64,000 nt of DNA from UBA6489 sp942490775 (lineage in GTDB: Bacteria > Patescibacteriota > Gracilibacteria > BD1-5 > UBA6164): the NCBI GenBank assembly GCA_942490775.1, contig CALNYL010000013.1, forward strand, positions 124,001-188,000, read 5' to 3'. Position 1 is the stretch's first letter. Each line of letters opens with the position of its first letter. Shown here piece after piece: positions 63,955 through 64,000 of the stretch. The notes under the pieces were generated by a model, which saw only the letters and a program-made list of their open reading frames with translations, made no database searches and was not told the DNA's origin. The position numbers and the translations under genes are program-made.

Positions 63955-64000
63955 ATGAAAACAGAATTACCAAAAATACCCGAAAAACAAAAAAAAGAAA
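63955..64000 (+). CDS. Start of a gene cut by the window end
   Basis: ATG followed by 15 codons (MKTELPKIPEKQKKE). Too short to identify. Confidence 0.35.
   Translation, partial: MKTELPKIPEKQKKE

Noticed and set aside
1..64000. TGA as tryptophan (code 4)
   Set aside because: TGA sits at catalytic and P-loop glycines, while conserved Trp positions use TGG.

Overview
The window is very AT-rich. It only becomes coding if TGA is read as glycine (genetic code 25), with TAA and TAG as stops. TGA fills invariant glycines: the MutS P-loop, the DnaA Walker A, the ThrRS motifs and the polymerase I finger helix. This points to the Absconditabacteria (SR1) / Gracilibacteria lineage of the Patescibacteria. 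All coordinates and translations below use code 25.

Layout. 1-1.2 kb: end of a membrane-anchored protein. 1.35-5.34 kb: leader plus a 60-repeat CRISPR array whose repeat ends in the Cas12a-type hairpin. 5.5-9.45 kb: a 1152-aa type V effector that is not ordinary Cas12a and best fits Cas12a2, followed by a small frameshifted gene. 9.7-16.9 kb: host-type genes (baseplate-J-like membrane protein, MutS lacking its N-terminal half, 7TM protein, lipid-linked sugar transferase, small secreted protein). 17.2-24.1 kb: canonical cas12a, a lipoprotein, cas4, cas1 and cas2, flanked by a nearly identical 47-bp direct repeat. No second array is seen, so both effectors probably draw crRNAs from the same array.

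24.5-34.6 kb: thrS, hypotheticals, a lytic transglycosylase, the dnaA group, mltG, a cysteine-rich membrane peptide and a Nif3-like protein. Strand composition appears to switch near here, so the replication origin is probably close. 34.7-43 kb: CapA-like protein, kinase-like protein, two toxin-antitoxin-like pairs, an ABC exporter, tRNA-Leu and RNase R. 43-48.8 kb: a large peptidoglycan-binding-like protein followed by the decayed remains of a related hydrolase. 48.9-64 kb: U32-like protein, YbaK-like deacylase, second ABC exporter, a minimal DNA polymerase I, RlmD-like methyltransferase, ZIP transporter, a gene split by an ISL3-like insertion sequence with an 8-bp target duplication, SSB-like protein, two YbjQ-like proteins, an M48 peptidase, an APH-like kinase and partly broken small genes.

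A ~45-bp palindromic repeat family lies between many genes. It has also inserted in frame inside at least three unrelated genes (RNase R twice, CapA twice, RlmD-like), giving recurrent peptides in one reading frame, as Rickettsia palindromic elements do. The two observations that most deserve follow-up are the Cas12a2/Cas12a pair on one array and these coding palindromes.
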